A stretch of 64,000 nucleotides of DNA, from assembly GCA_944372585.1 (NCBI GenBank), contig CALVZQ010000002.1, forward strand, positions 112,602-176,601, given 5' to 3'. How positions within the stretch are numbered: the first letter of the stretch is position 1; each line of letters begins with the position of its first letter. The notes below the pieces were generated by a model, which saw only the letters and a list, made by a program, of their open reading frames with translations, did not search any database and was not told the DNA's origin. A program made the translations under genes and the position numbers. The stretch comes from an uncultured Clostridia bacterium. Lineage in GTDB: Bacteria > Bacillota > Clostridia > Christensenellales > UBA1242. This document shows positions 52,525 through 61,419 of the stretch, in pieces.

Positions 52525-52911
52525 GTGGACGAAAAAGAATTGTTGAATATGAGAAGAATAATCAAACTGACACTTATCCGCATTGGTATTAGATGTGACT
52601 TGATTGGTTTCAGTTATCTATGTTTGGCAATAGAAATGGTAGTTCAAAATCCAAAATTGATTCACAACTTGTGCAAAGGACTCTATATTGAAGTTGGCAA
52701 AAGGTTTGATACAAGCAAAGAAAATTGTGTTGAAAGAAGTATCAGACATGCCATTGAAAACACCTACATAAACAAAAGTTTTGCTGAACTTAATAAGATG
52801 TTTAAAACTCAACTTTACACAATTGACGACAAACCAACAGCAGGAGAACTTATTCGTTTGGTAGCTGAATATTACAATCTGGGTTTATACAAAGATGATG
52901 CGATGGCTTAA
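52525..52911 (+). CDS. Stand-alone Spo0A C-terminal (DNA-binding) domain protein
   Basis: 128 residues that align with the effector domain of Spo0A along nearly their whole length: a first helix with LTLIRIGIRCDLIGFSYL (Spo0A: IGVPAHIKGYQYL), then KGLYIEVGKRFDT, the recognition-helix region CVERSIRHAIEN, and the C-terminal DDKPTAGELIRLVAEYY (Spo0A: KGKPTNSEFI). The phosphoacceptor receiver domain is absent. In Spo0A the free effector domain binds DNA without phosphorylation, so this protein might be constitutively active; regulation would then be at expression level. Start is GTG at 52525 with AAAGGAGG upstream. The family is clear; the targets are unknown, though 0A-like boxes occur at 27152 and 52242. 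Confidence 0.85.
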   Translation: MDEKELLNMRRIIKLTLIRIGIRCDLIGFSYLCLAIEMVVQNPKLIHNLCKGLYIEVGKRFDTSKENCVERSIRHAIENTYINKSFAELNKMFKTQLYTIDDKPTAGELIRLVAEYYNLGLYKDDAMA

Positions 52912-52914
52912 CAT

Positions 52915-52944
52915 AAAGAACATTTGGTAAAAATGTTCTTTTTT
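52915..52944 (+). terminator. Terminator after the Spo0A-C-type gene
   Basis: AAGAACATTT/AAATGTTCTT stem with a GGTA loop and a T tract. Confidence 0.8.
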
Positions 52945-52962
52945 AAGGCACAAAATTTCAAG

Positions 52963-52991
52963 AAAAAACATCTCAAAAGAGATGTTTTTGT
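52963..52991 (-). terminator. Terminator of the flavin oxidoreductase gene
   Basis: AAAAACATCTC/GAGATGTTTTT stem with a 4-nt loop, T tract on the minus strand. Confidence 0.8.
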
Positions 52992-53013
52992 TTTAGTTTT
53001 TAGTTTGAGAATT

Positions 53014-55068
53014 TTAAAACTTTCCTGCAACGTCCCAAGCACGCCAAATTACCGTTCTCAAATTTCCAACTCTCAAAGCATCACCAACAATGTGAACATG
53101 CTTGCCCTCTTTGGCAATTGGAGCAGGATTGTAGCCTATTGCTGTGATGACTGTGTCAGCTTTTACTTCATGTTTTTCGCCATTTTTGTCTGTGATGACA
53201 ACGCTTGTTGGTGTAATTTCAGAAACTTGACTTTCAAGATAAACAGGAACTTTCTTTGTTTTGAAGTAATCTCTCAAATATGAAGAGTTTGCAAGACACA
53301 ATCCTGTGACAGCCATAAGGTCATTTTTTGCTTCAACAATGACTGGCTTTTTGCCTTGCAAGAACAAATCATAGGCGATTTCACAACCTGTCAAACCGCC
53401 ACCTATGATGACAACATTTTCTTTTGCTTTGGAATTGTCGTTTAAATAGTCAATTGCGTCAATGCATCTTTCACTTCCTGGCATTTTCAACTTCCTTGCT
53501 TTTGAACCTGTTGCAATGACAATTTCGTCTGCATCAAGTTTTGAAAGGTCTGTGATTTCTGTGTTGAATTTGATTTCAATGTTCATCTTTTCCATTTGAC
53601 GACGATACCAAGCAATCAGTTGTTTGTCTTTTTCTTTGAAAGATGGTGCAGCAGCAGGAATGAACACACCGCCAAGTTGATTTGTTTTTTCATAGATTGT
53701 TGCTTTGTGTCCTCTGATTGTGGCAACTCTTGCAACCTCCATTCCACCAATTCCACCACCGATGATGGCAATTTTCTTTGATTTCTTTGCTGGTTTGAGG
53801 TCATATTTTCCGCCGTCCATTGTCATAGGATTCAGAGCGCATCTTGCCATATGAGAAGAGTCTTCCATTGAAGCATCACAAGCAACACCTTTGTAATGTG
53901 CCATAGGGAAGCAACCATTATGACAACAAATACATGGCATGATGTCTTCCAATTTGTCTTCTTTGAGTTTTGTCACCCAATGGCTGTCTGTCAAGAATTG
54001 ACGAGCAACACCCATTGCATCAATGTCACCATTTTTGATGGCTTTTGCAGCAACATCTGGTTCCATTCTTCCTGCACAAACAACAGGAATATCAACAAAT
54101 TTTCTTATGTGAGCAACATCTTCAAGGTTGCAGTTTTGTGGCATATATTCTGGTGGGTGAGCCCAATACCAAGCATCGTATGTTCCGTTGTCTGCGTTGA
54201 GCATGTCATAGCCCGCATCTTGCAAATATTTTGCTGCCTTTTCGCTTTCTTCCATATCACGTCCAACTTCGGTGTATTTTTCTCCAGGCACAGCGCCTTC
54301 GCAGAAGCCCTTTGTTTTGCTTACAACAGAATATCTCAAAGAAACAGGATAGTCCTGTCCACATTCTGCCTTGATGGCTTTGACAACTTCAACAGCAAAA
54401 CGATATCTGTTTTCAAAACTTCCACCATATTCATCAGTTCTTTGATTTGTGTATGGAAGAGTGAACTGGTCAAGCAAATACCCTTCATGAACAGCATGGA
54501 TTTCAACACCATCAACACCTGCTTCTTTGCAAAGTTTTGCAGTTTTTGCAAAAGCTTCCACCATCTTCTTGATTTCTTTGACAGTGAATTGACGGCAAGT
54601 GTAACCTTCCACCCAACGAGAAGGAAGTTCGCTTGGAGATGCACACAAACGCTCCAAGTCGATGATTGGTCTGATCATTTTTCTAAGAGCTTTGTTTTTG
54701 ATGATTGGAGCAAGAGAGTTTGGAACAGAGAAAGAACGTCCAAATCCTGCAGTTAACTGAACAAAAAGTTTTGCACCAGTTTTGTGCAATTCTTCCATGT
54801 ATGGTTTCAATTTTTTGAAAGCACCCTTTGCTTTGTAAAGCCAGCGATTTCCGATCATGTTTCTGAGTGGGGCAATACCAGGAATGATGAGTCCGACATC
54901 GTGCTTTGCCAAATCCATGAAGAAGTCTGCTGCGTCTTTGTCGAAATGATGTGGTTCCATCCAACCAAACAAAGATGTTCCGCCCATAGGGCAAAGAACG
55001 ATTCTGTTTTTGATTTCACAATTTCCTATTTTCCAAGGTGTGAACAGTGGTTCATATTTTTTGTTCAT
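53014..55068 (-). CDS. Old-yellow-enzyme family NAD(P)H:flavin oxidoreductase (FadH/BaiH type)
   Basis: 684-residue three-part iron-sulfur flavoprotein. An N-terminal FMN TIM barrel carries VEIHAVHEGYLLDQF and RTDEYGGSFENR; a CxxCxxxC cluster (CICCHNGC, near residues 377-385) plus a later Cys (ARCALNP) would bind 4Fe-4S; then an FAD Rossmann motif IAIIGGGIGGMEVA (about 432) and an NAD(P) motif VVIIGGGLTGCEIA (about 551). Relatives reduce 2,4-dienoyl-CoA, bile-acid enones or other unsaturated compounds in anaerobes; the substrate cannot be decided. Length is typical. AAGGAGG lies just before the ATG. Single gene, divergent from the helicase. Confidence 0.93.
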   Translation of the reverse strand: MNKKYEPLFTPWKIGNCEIKNRIVLCPMGGTSLFGWMEPHHFDKDAADFFMDLAKHDVGLIIPGIAPLRNMIGNRWLYKAKGAFKKLKPYMEELHKTGAKLFVQLTAGFGRSFSVPNSLAPIIKNKALRKMIRPIIDLERLCASPSELPSRWVEGYTCRQFTVKEIKKMVEAFAKTAKLCKEAGVDGVEIHAVHEGYLLDQFTLPYTNQRTDEYGGSFENRYRFAVEVVKAIKAECGQDYPVSLRYSVVSKTKGFCEGAVPGEKYTEVGRDMEESEKAAKYLQDAGYDMLNADNGTYDAWYWAHPPEYMPQNCNLEDVAHIRKFVDIPVVCAGRMEPDVAAKAIKNGDIDAMGVARQFLTDSHWVTKLKEDKLEDIMPCICCHNGCFPMAHYKGVACDASMEDSSHMARCALNPMTMDGGKYDLKPAKKSKKIAIIGGGIGGMEVARVATIRGHKATIYEKTNQLGGVFIPAAAPSFKEKDKQLIAWYRRQMEKMNIEIKFNTEITDLSKLDADEIVIATGSKARKLKMPGSERCIDAIDYLNDNSKAKENVVIIGGGLTGCEIAYDLFLQGKKPVIVEAKNDLMAVTGLCLANSSYLRDYFKTKKVPVYLESQVSEITPTSVVITDKNGEKHEVKADTVITAIGYNPAPIAKEGKHVHIVGDALRVGNLRTVIWRAWDVAGKF

Positions 55069-55209
55069 TCATATCCTCCTTATTTTTAAATTGTTTGTGA
55101 AAATTTTACAATTTAATACTAAAACAATTATAACATAAATAATTTTATTTCCTAATTATTTTAAAAGAAAAAAATTATTTTTTGTTTGTTTGTAAATTTT
55201 TTAATTAAC

Positions 55210-55238
55210 TTGAAAAACATTGATATTTTTGATACAAT
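55210..55238 (+). promoter_or_regulatory. Promoter of the helicase/nuclease gene
   Basis: TTGAAA (55210-55215), 17-nt spacer, TACAAT (55233-55238). Confidence 0.65.
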
Positions 55239-55261
55239 AATAAACATAAGAGGAAAAGAAA

Positions 55262-58200
55262 ATGGCATCGATATATAAGTATTACAAAGAAAGACTGATT
55301 GAAATAAGTGGAAAAAACAGAAGTTTATATTCGAGAAATATAAGCAAAAAATATTCTTATGACATTGGAGAAATCATTGGAAATGACAAAGATGAGTTCC
55401 AAGAATTTTTCACATTTCTTTGGAAAGGAAAAAGAAGCAGTTATGCCTTGATTAGAAAAGAAAACAAAGAAAAACTGTATGAGACATTTGGACTTGAAGG
55501 AAAAATCAAGTTGTCTTTCAAAGACATGTCCAAGATGACAGCCGAAGAGAAGAGAAATGAGAACCTGAGAAGAGAGAGGTTGAAAAGAGAAGAGGGGAAG
55601 AAAATTGTTTCCGCTCAAGTTTCTTCTTTGAAAAGTTTGAAAAGAGAAATAGAAGAATTTTCAAAAGAAACTGGAAGATACGAACTTTTTGTTGGATATC
55701 CATTTGTCACAGGACAGTTGAATAAGGACATAACCATCAAAGCTCCTTTGGTGTTGTTTCCTGTTGTCATCAATATTGAAAGCGACACGACAGTTTCAAT
55801 TGAAGCAAAATCAGATGAATTTGTTCAATTTAACAAAGTTTTGCTCCTTGCTTATGCAAAAGAACATAGATTGAGCTATGATGGAATGATGATGGAATTT
55901 GACAATCTCATGGATTACAAACTTCGCAATGTCAGAGATGTGTTGGACTATCTTGCTGCCTATGGCTTTAAGTTTGAGTTGGACAAAAAGTTTGGTGATG
56001 GACTTATCAAATTTGGAGACATCAGCGATGGTGATATCAGGTTTGGAGATTTGAAAGTTGTAAATTCTTGTGTTATTGGACGTTTTCCACTTGCAAACTC
56101 CATTTATAATGATTATTCAGTTTTGGAAAAAAGACATTTGTCTTCTCTTGCCATCGAACAACTTTTGCAAGGTAAAAATGTCAAAAAAAACAAAAAGTTT
56201 GATGAAAGAATCTACACCATCAACGACCTTGATTATGCCCAAGAGAGCGCAATTCAAAAGTTGAATGAATATGGAAACATGGTCATCTATGGACCTCCTG
56301 GAACAGGAAAGTCACAAACCATTGTAAACATCATTTCTGATGCTCTTTGCAAAGATAAAAAGGTTTTGGTTGTTTCTCAAAAGAAAGCTGCCCTTGATGT
56401 TGTTTTCAATCGTCTCAAAAATTTGAATTCAAAATGTATGTTCATAACAGACGCAGAGAAAAACAAAATTGCTTTTTATGAAAGATGCAACCAGATGCAT
56501 CAAGCAGTTTTGAGCAGAAGCAAGTCTGAAATTTCTAAAGATGCCTATGATGAAGTTGAGGAAAGTTTGAACAAAGAAGTTAAAGAACTTGAAATCATCT
56601 CAGACACACTTTTCTCAAAAACACCATTTGGTCTTTCCTTGCAAGAGATGTACACAAACTCTGCAAAGATCGGAAAGAAGAGTTCGGACTATGAACTTTA
56701 CAAATTGATGTTGAAAAACAAGGAGTTGATGTCAATGAACTATAAGAGATTGTCATCAACTTTGAGAGTTATCAAAGAAAAGAACAAGGCGAATTTGTAT
56801 TATAGATACATCGAACTCAAAAAGAACAATCCTTTGGTTGACCATATCAAACCAAATGTGGAAATCCATGTCATCAATCAAATGAAGACATTTTTGAAAG
56901 AGATTATTCAGAAAAACATTGTTCCTTTTGACACAGCAAAACATAAACATGCTCGCCAACTTTTGATCTATATGACAGAAAATGATGTTGAAGATGTCAG
57001 TGAAATGAAACCGCTCGTCAAAATGATTTCTTCTGTTGAAAACAAAAAACTTTACGAAGGATTGAAGTGGTCAAAAGTTTTCTTTCCAGCATATCCATTT
57101 GTCAAGAGCAAAGTAAACAAAAAGGAAGCGGAGATTTCTGAAAGTTTTGAAACAACAATGAAAGAAATCAACAACTACATAGACAACTATTCACTCCTGA
57201 ACAAAGTTCTTGACAGAAAAGGTTATTTGATGACTGTGGACAATGTCATCAACGGAAATTCAATTTTCTTGAAACTTTTGCTTAGTGCATTGGGTGATTA
57301 TATTGAAATCAGAGACATCAATGTCTCCTTGCAAGGTCTGACCGAGGACGAAAGAATCATTTTGAATTTTGCTTATGAAAATTCCAAGAGTGCAAAACAA
57401 TATAGAGAAGTTGTGGACAAAATTTTGCAAATCAGGGTTTATCATGAAGCAATCAAATATGAAGAACAAAACAAAGACAAACTTTCAAAAATTATCGACT
57501 TTGAAAATATCAGAAACAGAATATTGTCACTCAAACGTGACGAAAAAGAAATTTCAAAAAATATTTGTCTTGAGAAATTTAAAGATGAATACATTGAACA
57601 CTTCAACAACAGTTCTGAAAGCAAAAATTATCTCTATCAAATAACAAAACAACAGGGACTTCTTCCAATCAGAAAGATGATGGATCTGTACAGTGACTTC
57701 TTGCTCAAACTTTTCCCTTGTTGGCTTTTGTCACCTGAGAGTGTTTCAACAATTTTCCCTTTGAAAAAAGAGATGTTTGACATAATCTTGTTTGATGAAG
57801 CAAGTCAGGTGTTTATTGAAAACACTTTGCCGACAATCTACAGAGGGAAATATATTGTCGTTGCTGGGGACTCCAAACAACTTCGTCCAACAGCAACATT
57901 TGTCAAGAGATACATGGGAAATGACAGCGACGACGAACTTGATCTTGCCACACAAGCGGCACTTGAAGTTGAAAGTTTGCTTGACCTTTCCACTTCAAGA
58001 TTCAACAGCACAAATTTGACATATCACTACAGAAGCAAGAATGAAGAATTGATTGATTTTTCAAACTATGCTTTCTATGATGGGAAGTTGCAGATTGCTC
58101 CAAACATTTCAAAGAACATTGGAAACAAACCAATTGAAAGAATCAAGGTCAATGGAAAATGGCTTGGAAGAAGAAATCAAGAAGAAGCAAATGCAGTTGT

Positions 58201-59173
58201 GTCTTTGCTTAAGAAATTGATTAAGAACAAGAAAAACAAATCATCAATTGGGATCATCACATTCAACACAGAACAAGAAAATGCCATTGAAGATGCCATT
58301 GATGCAGAGTGTCAAAAAGATTCTGCTTTCCGTGATGCCTACATAAGAGAACAAAACAGAAAAGAAAACAACGAAGACACTTCAATCTTCATCAAGAACC
58401 TTGAAAATGTTCAGGGTGATGAAAGAGACATAATCATTTTCAGCATTGGCTATGCGAGAAATGAATATGGAAAAGTTGTTGCACACTTTGGACCTCTTTC
58501 CGTTGAAGGTGGAGAAAACCGTTTGAATGTTGCCATCACAAGAGCAAAAGAGAAGATCTATGTCATAACCAGCATTGAACCAGAAGAACTTATGGTTGAA
58601 GGTTCGAAAAATGCTGGACCAAAGATTTTCAAGAGTTATTTGAAATATGTCAGAGCGGTTTCAAACAAGAAAAACAAAGAAGCGCAGTTCATTCTTGAAA
58701 GTTTCAAACCTGCTCTTCCACAATCGACAGAAGAGATGGTTGTGAACCAACTTGAAGAGGACATCAAAGAAGAACTTGTCAAACTTGGCTATGATGTTGA
58801 AACAAATCTTGGCAACACAAACTACAAACTTTCACTTGCGGTTTATGACAAAAAGATGGACAGATATTTGCTTGGAATTGAATGTGATTATGCCGCCTAC
58901 AAGAGTAGTGATTCAATTTTGGAAAGAGATGTCTATCACAACAAATTTCTTGAATCTCGTGGTTGGAGCATTATGAGAGTTTGGAGTCGTGATTGGTGGC
59001 TTAACAAAGACAGAGTGATAAACAACATTGTCAAAGCAATCAATGCAAACAAAAAGAAATTTGAATCAGACAAAAGTGTTTTGAAAAAAGTAAACGAAAC
59101 GAAATCTGTTGCTGAAACAAAAACGGTTGCATCTCCAAAAACAAGCGCCGTTAAAAGCAACAAGAAAAAGTAA
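55262..59173 (+). CDS. DUF4011-type SF1 helicase with C-terminal Vsr/DUF559-like nuclease domain
   Basis: 1303-residue single gene. The N-terminal region (about 1-320) looks like DUF4011: YKERLIEISGKNRSLY, YPFVTGQL, PLVLFPVVI. A split UPF1-like helicase follows: Walker A GPPGTGKS (344-351), Walker B FDEAS (844-848), AGDSKQLRPT, and C-terminal motifs GIITFNTEQ, NVQGDERDIIIFS and RLNVAITRAK. The end (about 1165-1260) resembles the PD-(D/E)xK Vsr/MTES_1575 domain: GIECDYAAYKS and RGWSIMRVWSRDWW, but the usual Asp (IDLAV) is Ser1191 (KLSLAV). A Lys/Thr/Ser tail ends the protein. The architecture resembles single-gene DUF4011-helicase-Vsr antiphage proteins (reported as Hhe); a defence role is inference. 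AGAGGAAAAG precedes the ATG. Confidence 0.82.
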   Translation: MASIYKYYKERLIEISGKNRSLYSRNISKKYSYDIGEIIGNDKDEFQEFFTFLWKGKRSSYALIRKENKEKLYETFGLEGKIKLSFKDMSKMTAEEKRNENLRRERLKREEGKKIVSAQVSSLKSLKREIEEFSKETGRYELFVGYPFVTGQLNKDITIKAPLVLFPVVINIESDTTVSIEAKSDEFVQFNKVLLLAYAKEHRLSYDGMMMEFDNLMDYKLRNVRDVLDYLAAYGFKFELDKKFGDGLIKFGDISDGDIRFGDLKVVNSCVIGRFPLANSIYNDYSVLEKRHLSSLAIEQLLQGKNVKKNKKFDERIYTINDLDYAQESAIQKLNEYGNMVIYGPPGTGKSQTIVNIISDALCKDKKVLVVSQKKAALDVVFNRLKNLNSKCMFITDAEKNKIAFYERCNQMHQAVLSRSKSEISKDAYDEVEESLNKEVKELEIISDTLFSKTPFGLSLQEMYTNSAKIGKKSSDYELYKLMLKNKELMSMNYKRLSSTLRVIKEKNKANLYYRYIELKKNNPLVDHIKPNVEIHVINQMKTFLKEIIQKNIVPFDTAKHKHARQLLIYMTENDVEDVSEMKPLVKMISSVENKKLYEGLKWSKVFFPAYPFVKSKVNKKEAEISESFETTMKEINNYIDNYSLLNKVLDRKGYLMTVDNVINGNSIFLKLLLSALGDYIEIRDINVSLQGLTEDERIILNFAYENSKSAKQYREVVDKILQIRVYHEAIKYEEQNKDKLSKIIDFENIRNRILSLKRDEKEISKNICLEKFKDEYIEHFNNSSESKNYLYQITKQQGLLPIRKMMDLYSDFLLKLFPCWLLSPESVSTIFPLKKEMFDIILFDEASQVFIENTLPTIYRGKYIVVAGDSKQLRPTATFVKRYMGNDSDDELDLATQAALEVESLLDLSTSRFNSTNLTYHYRSKNEELIDFSNYAFYDGKLQIAPNISKNIGNKPIERIKVNGKWLGRRNQEEANAVVSLLKKLIKNKKNKSSIGIITFNTEQENAIEDAIDAECQKDSAFRDAYIREQNRKENNEDTSIFIKNLENVQGDERDIIIFSIGYARNEYGKVVAHFGPLSVEGGENRLNVAITRAKEKIYVITSIEPEELMVEGSKNAGPKIFKSYLKYVRAVSNKKNKEAQFILESFKPALPQSTEEMVVNQLEEDIKEELVKLGYDVETNLGNTNYKLSLAVYDKKMDRYLLGIECDYAAYKSSDSILERDVYHNKFLESRGWSIMRVWSRDWWLNKDRVINNIVKAINANKKKFESDKSVLKKVNETKSVAETKTVASPKTSAVKSNKKK

Positions 59174-59206
59174 TCGCATTGGACATGAAAAGTGAAAAAT
59201 CATTAA

Positions 59207-59246
59207 GAAAAAAAGATGGACTTTCTAAATCCATCTTTTATTTTTA
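59207..59246. terminator. Bidirectional terminator, helicase / lipoprotein
   Basis: AAAAGATGGA/TCCATCTTTT stem (59211-59220 with 59230-59239) flanked by A and T tracts. Confidence 0.8.
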
Positions 59247-59254
59247 TCTCGCTC

Positions 59255-60406
59255 TTATCTTGCGACAACTTTAAGGCTTATGCTACTGTTGTCCTTTTCA
59301 AAAGTTAAAGTTTCTTCACTATACATAGATCCGTTATTATTCTCAAGTCGTTCATTTATTGACAGATAGATTCTGCTGTTAAAATCGTTGATGTCGTCAC
59401 CCAATATACCAAAAACATCAAGACCATAGTGATGATTTGCAAGATAGCCCAAATAGATAGAGATTTCTTCTGGCATATCGTCTCTAGCGATAAAGTAAAT
59501 TACAGCGGCTGTGGTCCATTGGGTCTCATAAACGTTTACTCCTTCTTCAATTGATATTCCAAGTTTGTTGTAATCAATGCCATACACTCTTGCATTGTCA
59601 TCATCTGAAAGCATGATTCCTACATAGTCAAAATTGTTGATTGTGGTTTGAACACTGGAAAAATCAAGGTTTACGGTTTCTGAGAAAACGTTTGCAGTGT
59701 AGTCATAATCATCTTCGCTTACAATTTCAATTTTTTTGACGAGTCTGCAGGTTGGAGAAGATGAAATTTGGTCTTCTTTAAATTCAATAACAATGTATGT
59801 TTCTCCATAGTTTATCTCTTCTGTGTTGATATAGATGTTAAGACCATCAACATATCCGTTGTCTCTTTGTTGGCTGTTGAAGAACTCTGCCGTGAGAGAT
59901 TCGTCTTTGATTACATCTTGATTTGAGGATGTGAGAGTCTTAAGATTATTTCCACCCTTAAGGATAGGTTCGTCAAATTCATAAGTCAAATATGGTCTCC
60001 AACCTTGAAGATAACTTTCAGATGTTTTGATGATTTGTGTTGGGTTGAGAACACTTGCAGATGCATATTCGCTTTGTGAAATTTCTTGATATCTTGTTTC
60101 AGTTTCCGCACTGACAACAGTGTCAGTAACCAATGTGAAAGTGTAGGTGTTATCTCCGGTCTTTGTGCAAAGTTCTTCATTTGCATAAACATTGACAACA
60201 TAAACTTCTGGATCGTTTGGCTCGACAGTGACTGTGATAAGTGTGCCCTCTTGTGCAATTTGATAATCAGTCCTTATGTCAACAAGTTCATTTTCTTCTG
60301 TCGTGATGCTGTAACTTTTTGGTGTCGGATCATTGCCACAGGCAAACAAAGTTGCACCTATTGCCATGATAAAAAATGATAAAAGAAAAGTATATATCTT
60401 TTTCAT
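59255..60406 (-). CDS. Surface lipoprotein, unknown function
   Basis: 383 residues. Signal peptide MKKIYTFLLSFF with lipobox LFAC (lipidated Cys23) followed by GNDPTP. The mature part is acidic and beta-like with Tyr, Asn and Asp; after an opening domain with Ig-like strands (TLITVTVEPNDPEVYVVNVY), no known motif is seen. It ends KVVAR. AGGAGG precedes the ATG. Single gene. Its signal peptide and opening SYSI-T/V pattern look like the larger lipoprotein at 2684-4588, possibly a distant relative. Confidence 0.78.
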   Translation of the reverse strand: MKKIYTFLLSFFIMAIGATLFACGNDPTPKSYSITTEENELVDIRTDYQIAQEGTLITVTVEPNDPEVYVVNVYANEELCTKTGDNTYTFTLVTDTVVSAETETRYQEISQSEYASASVLNPTQIIKTSESYLQGWRPYLTYEFDEPILKGGNNLKTLTSSNQDVIKDESLTAEFFNSQQRDNGYVDGLNIYINTEEINYGETYIVIEFKEDQISSSPTCRLVKKIEIVSEDDYDYTANVFSETVNLDFSSVQTTINNFDYVGIMLSDDDNARVYGIDYNKLGISIEEGVNVYETQWTTAAVIYFIARDDMPEEISIYLGYLANHHYGLDVFGILGDDINDFNSRIYLSINERLENNNGSMYSEETLTFEKDNSSISLKVVAR

Positions 60407-60483
60407 GTTTTCCTCCTTACTATATCATTATATCACTTTTCAAGAACAAACGCAAAATATAGAAAAATTTTTACAAAAATTAT

Positions 60484-60514
60484 TTGACTTGGAGTTTGGT
60501 CTAAGTTTTATAAT
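60484..60514 (+). promoter_or_regulatory. Possible promoter of the decarboxylase-like/cupin gene
   Basis: TTGACT (60484-60489), 19-nt spacer, TATAAT (60509-60514). Spacing is longer than ideal. Confidence 0.4.
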
Positions 60515-60553
60515 AACATCAAAAGGATATAATAAAAAAAGGAGATTTTGATT

Positions 60554-61270
60554 ATGAAAAAACAAACTGCAGGCAGAAAAAATCTTGGAGACTTGGCTCC
60601 TAAATTTGCAGAACTTAATGATGATGTTCTTTTTGGCGAAGTTTGGGCAAGAGAGGACAAACTTTCTTTGAAAAACAGAAGCATGATAACGATCACAGCA
60701 TTGATGTCAAAAGGAATTTTTGACAATTCTTTGAAATCTCACATTATGAATGGAAAGGCAAATGGCATAACAAAAGAAGAAATGGTTGAAATCATCACTC
60801 ATGTTGCTTTTTATGCCGGTTGGCCAAATGCATGGGCAGTTTTTCCAATGGTGAGAGAAGTGTATGCAGAAGATGATGCAAATTTTGAACCATTGTTTGG
60901 AAAGGGTGATTTCAACAGTGCTTATGCACAATATTTCAAAGGGAAAAGTTTTTTGAAACCGCTCAACAAAGAAGGAGTTTCTGTGGCAAATGTAACTTTT
61001 GAGCCTGGTTGTCGAAACCATTGGCACATACATCACAAAGGCGGACAAATTTTGCTTTGCACCGATGGAGAAGGCTGGTATCAAGAATGGAACAAACCAG
61101 CGCAGGCTCTCAAACCTGGAGATGTCGTTTATATTGCTCCTGAAATCAAACACTGGCATGGAGCAAAAAAGGACAAATGGTTCAGTCATATTGCCATTGA
61201 AATCCCTGCAAAAGATCAAAGCAACGAGTGGCTTGAAGAAGTAAACGACCAACAATATGAAAAATTATAA
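60554..61270 (+). CDS. Carboxymuconolactone decarboxylase-like / cupin fusion protein
   Basis: 238 residues with two parts. Residues about 15-125 match the CMD/AhpD fold (EVWAREDKLSLKNRSMITITALM, then THVAFYAGWPNAWA), without the CxxC pair of peroxidase-type AhpD. Residues about 130-225 are a cupin with a metal-site-like HWHIHH (near 156-161), G and E/Q positions, and a second motif KHWHGA (about 199-204). Such fusions are common in Bacillota; substrates are unknown. The ATG at 60554 has AAAGGAG upstream; an in-frame TTG at 60548 is less likely. Ends at a terminator. Confidence 0.88.
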   Translation: MKKQTAGRKNLGDLAPKFAELNDDVLFGEVWAREDKLSLKNRSMITITALMSKGIFDNSLKSHIMNGKANGITKEEMVEIITHVAFYAGWPNAWAVFPMVREVYAEDDANFEPLFGKGDFNSAYAQYFKGKSFLKPLNKEGVSVANVTFEPGCRNHWHIHHKGGQILLCTDGEGWYQEWNKPAQALKPGDVVYIAPEIKHWHGAKKDKWFSHIAIEIPAKDQSNEWLEEVNDQQYEKL

Positions 61271-61296
61271 ACACATAACGACTCAAAATATTTCTG

Positions 61297-61328
61297 AAAA
61301 ACATCTTGATTTTTTGAGATGTTTTTTT
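61297..61328 (+). terminator. Terminator after the cupin fusion gene
   Basis: AAAAACATCT/AGATGTTTTT stem (61297-61306 with 61317-61326), 10-nt loop, T tract. Confidence 0.8.
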
Positions 61329-61366
61329 CAAAAATCAAAAATGATAAAAAATTTGCAAGTTTTGTA

Positions 61367-61395
61367 TTTACTTGTCTTCAAAAATGATATATAAT
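61367..61395 (+). promoter_or_regulatory. Promoter of the HD-hydrolase gene
   Basis: TTTACT (61367-61372), 17-nt spacer, TATAAT (61390-61395). Confidence 0.6.
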
Positions 61396-61419
61396 CAAAA
61401 AAAACTTAGGAGAAGGGAT

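Noticed and set aside
52924-53283. 119-codon plus-strand frame after the Spo0A-C gene
   Set aside because: It begins inside a terminator and then runs antisense to the flavin oxidoreductase.
53896-54756. 286-codon plus-strand frame opposite the flavin oxidoreductase
   Set aside because: Lies wholly antisense to a gene with full family motifs; Cys/Phe/Ser-rich composition is typical of a shadow frame, and no start signal is present.
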